Shown here: positions 63,882-64,000 of the stretch, in pieces
How positions within the stretch are numbered: the first letter of the stretch is position 1
Layout: each line of letters starts with the position of its first letter
DNA from: Istiophorus platypterus
Taxonomy: Eukaryota > Chordata > Actinopteri > Istiophoriformes > Istiophoridae
Direction: 5' to 3'
Length of the DNA stretch: 64,000 nucleotides
NCBI GenBank assembly: GCA_016859345.1
Contig: CM029126.1
Location: forward strand, 12,305,027-12,369,026
Position numbers and translations under genes: made by a program
The notes under the pieces: generated by a model
The model's input: only the letters and a program-made list of their open reading frames with translations
Databases searched by the model: none
What the model was told of the DNA's origin: nothing

Positions 63882-63929
<48 letters not shown>
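63882..63929. repeat. (CA)n microsatellite
   Basis: About 48 bp CA tract. An imperfect TG-rich stretch follows from 63946 to the window end. Confidence 0.95.
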
Positions 63930-63930
<1 letters not shown>

Positions 63931-64000
63931 ATATGAGCATCTGGTCTGTGTGTATGTGTGTGTATGTGTGTGTTCGTGTGTGGGTGTGTTTGTTTGTGTG

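Larger units (their letters stand above)
27916..64000 (-). other. 3' part of efna3 intron 1 (inferred)
   Basis: No exon encoding the signal peptide and the mature N-terminus (the family motif around VYWN) was found between 27916 and 64000, so this interval is inferred to be intron 1, phase 2, longer than 36 kb. It is rich in CA/TG and GA tracts and holds relics of small DNA transposons. Blocks without a feature of their own here (for example 30.2-31.2, 33-35.6, 36.3-38.5, 42-44.7, 46.4-49.3, 50.2-51.8, 56.8-57.8 and 59.4-60.6 kb) show ordinary AT-rich or pyrimidine-rich DNA with no gene that I can recognise. Another gene nested here, or an exon 1 missed by eye, cannot be excluded. Confidence 0.65.

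Overview
This is vertebrate nuclear DNA, almost certainly from a ray-finned (teleost) fish. The evidence is GT-AG introns, a split gene of an animal-specific signalling family, dense (CA)n/(TG)n and (GA)n microsatellites every few kilobases, and several short interspersed repeats whose sequences I recognise as common in fish genomes. There is no bacterial, plasmid, phage or CRISPR architecture.

Only one gene can be supported. It lies on the minus strand and encodes ephrin-A3 (efna3; teleosts usually keep two copies, efna3a and efna3b, and I cannot tell which this is). Four coding exons are visible: 27623-27915 (most of the Eph-receptor-binding domain), 26040-26105 (last strands of that domain), 24836-24913 (acidic linker) and 20164-20282 (juxtamembrane stalk and GPI-anchor signal, ending in TAG). 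They splice in frame into 184 residues. The exon with the start codon and signal peptide was not found and is inferred to lie beyond position 64000, so intron 1 would exceed 36 kb.

Layout: 1-19.6 kb is apparently non-coding DNA downstream of the gene, with MITE-like and other repeat remnants; about 19.6-20.16 kb is the probable 3' UTR; 20.16-27.9 kb is the visible gene body; 27.9-64 kb is the 3' part of intron 1, rich in microsatellites and relics of one small inverted-repeat DNA transposon family. I found no other protein gene, tRNA, rRNA or snRNA. Most long open frames are (CA)n/(GA)n translations or random frames without a recognisable family.

The points most worth a second look are a CpG-dense block with a perfect 20-bp palindrome about 0.9 kb 5' of exon 2, a frame-neutral cassette exon (exon 4), an in-frame tandem splice acceptor at exon 2, a 31-bp-arm hairpin repeat at 32.84 kb, and several complex blocks without repeats that could be regulatory. 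I do not see convincing evidence of a novel biological system.
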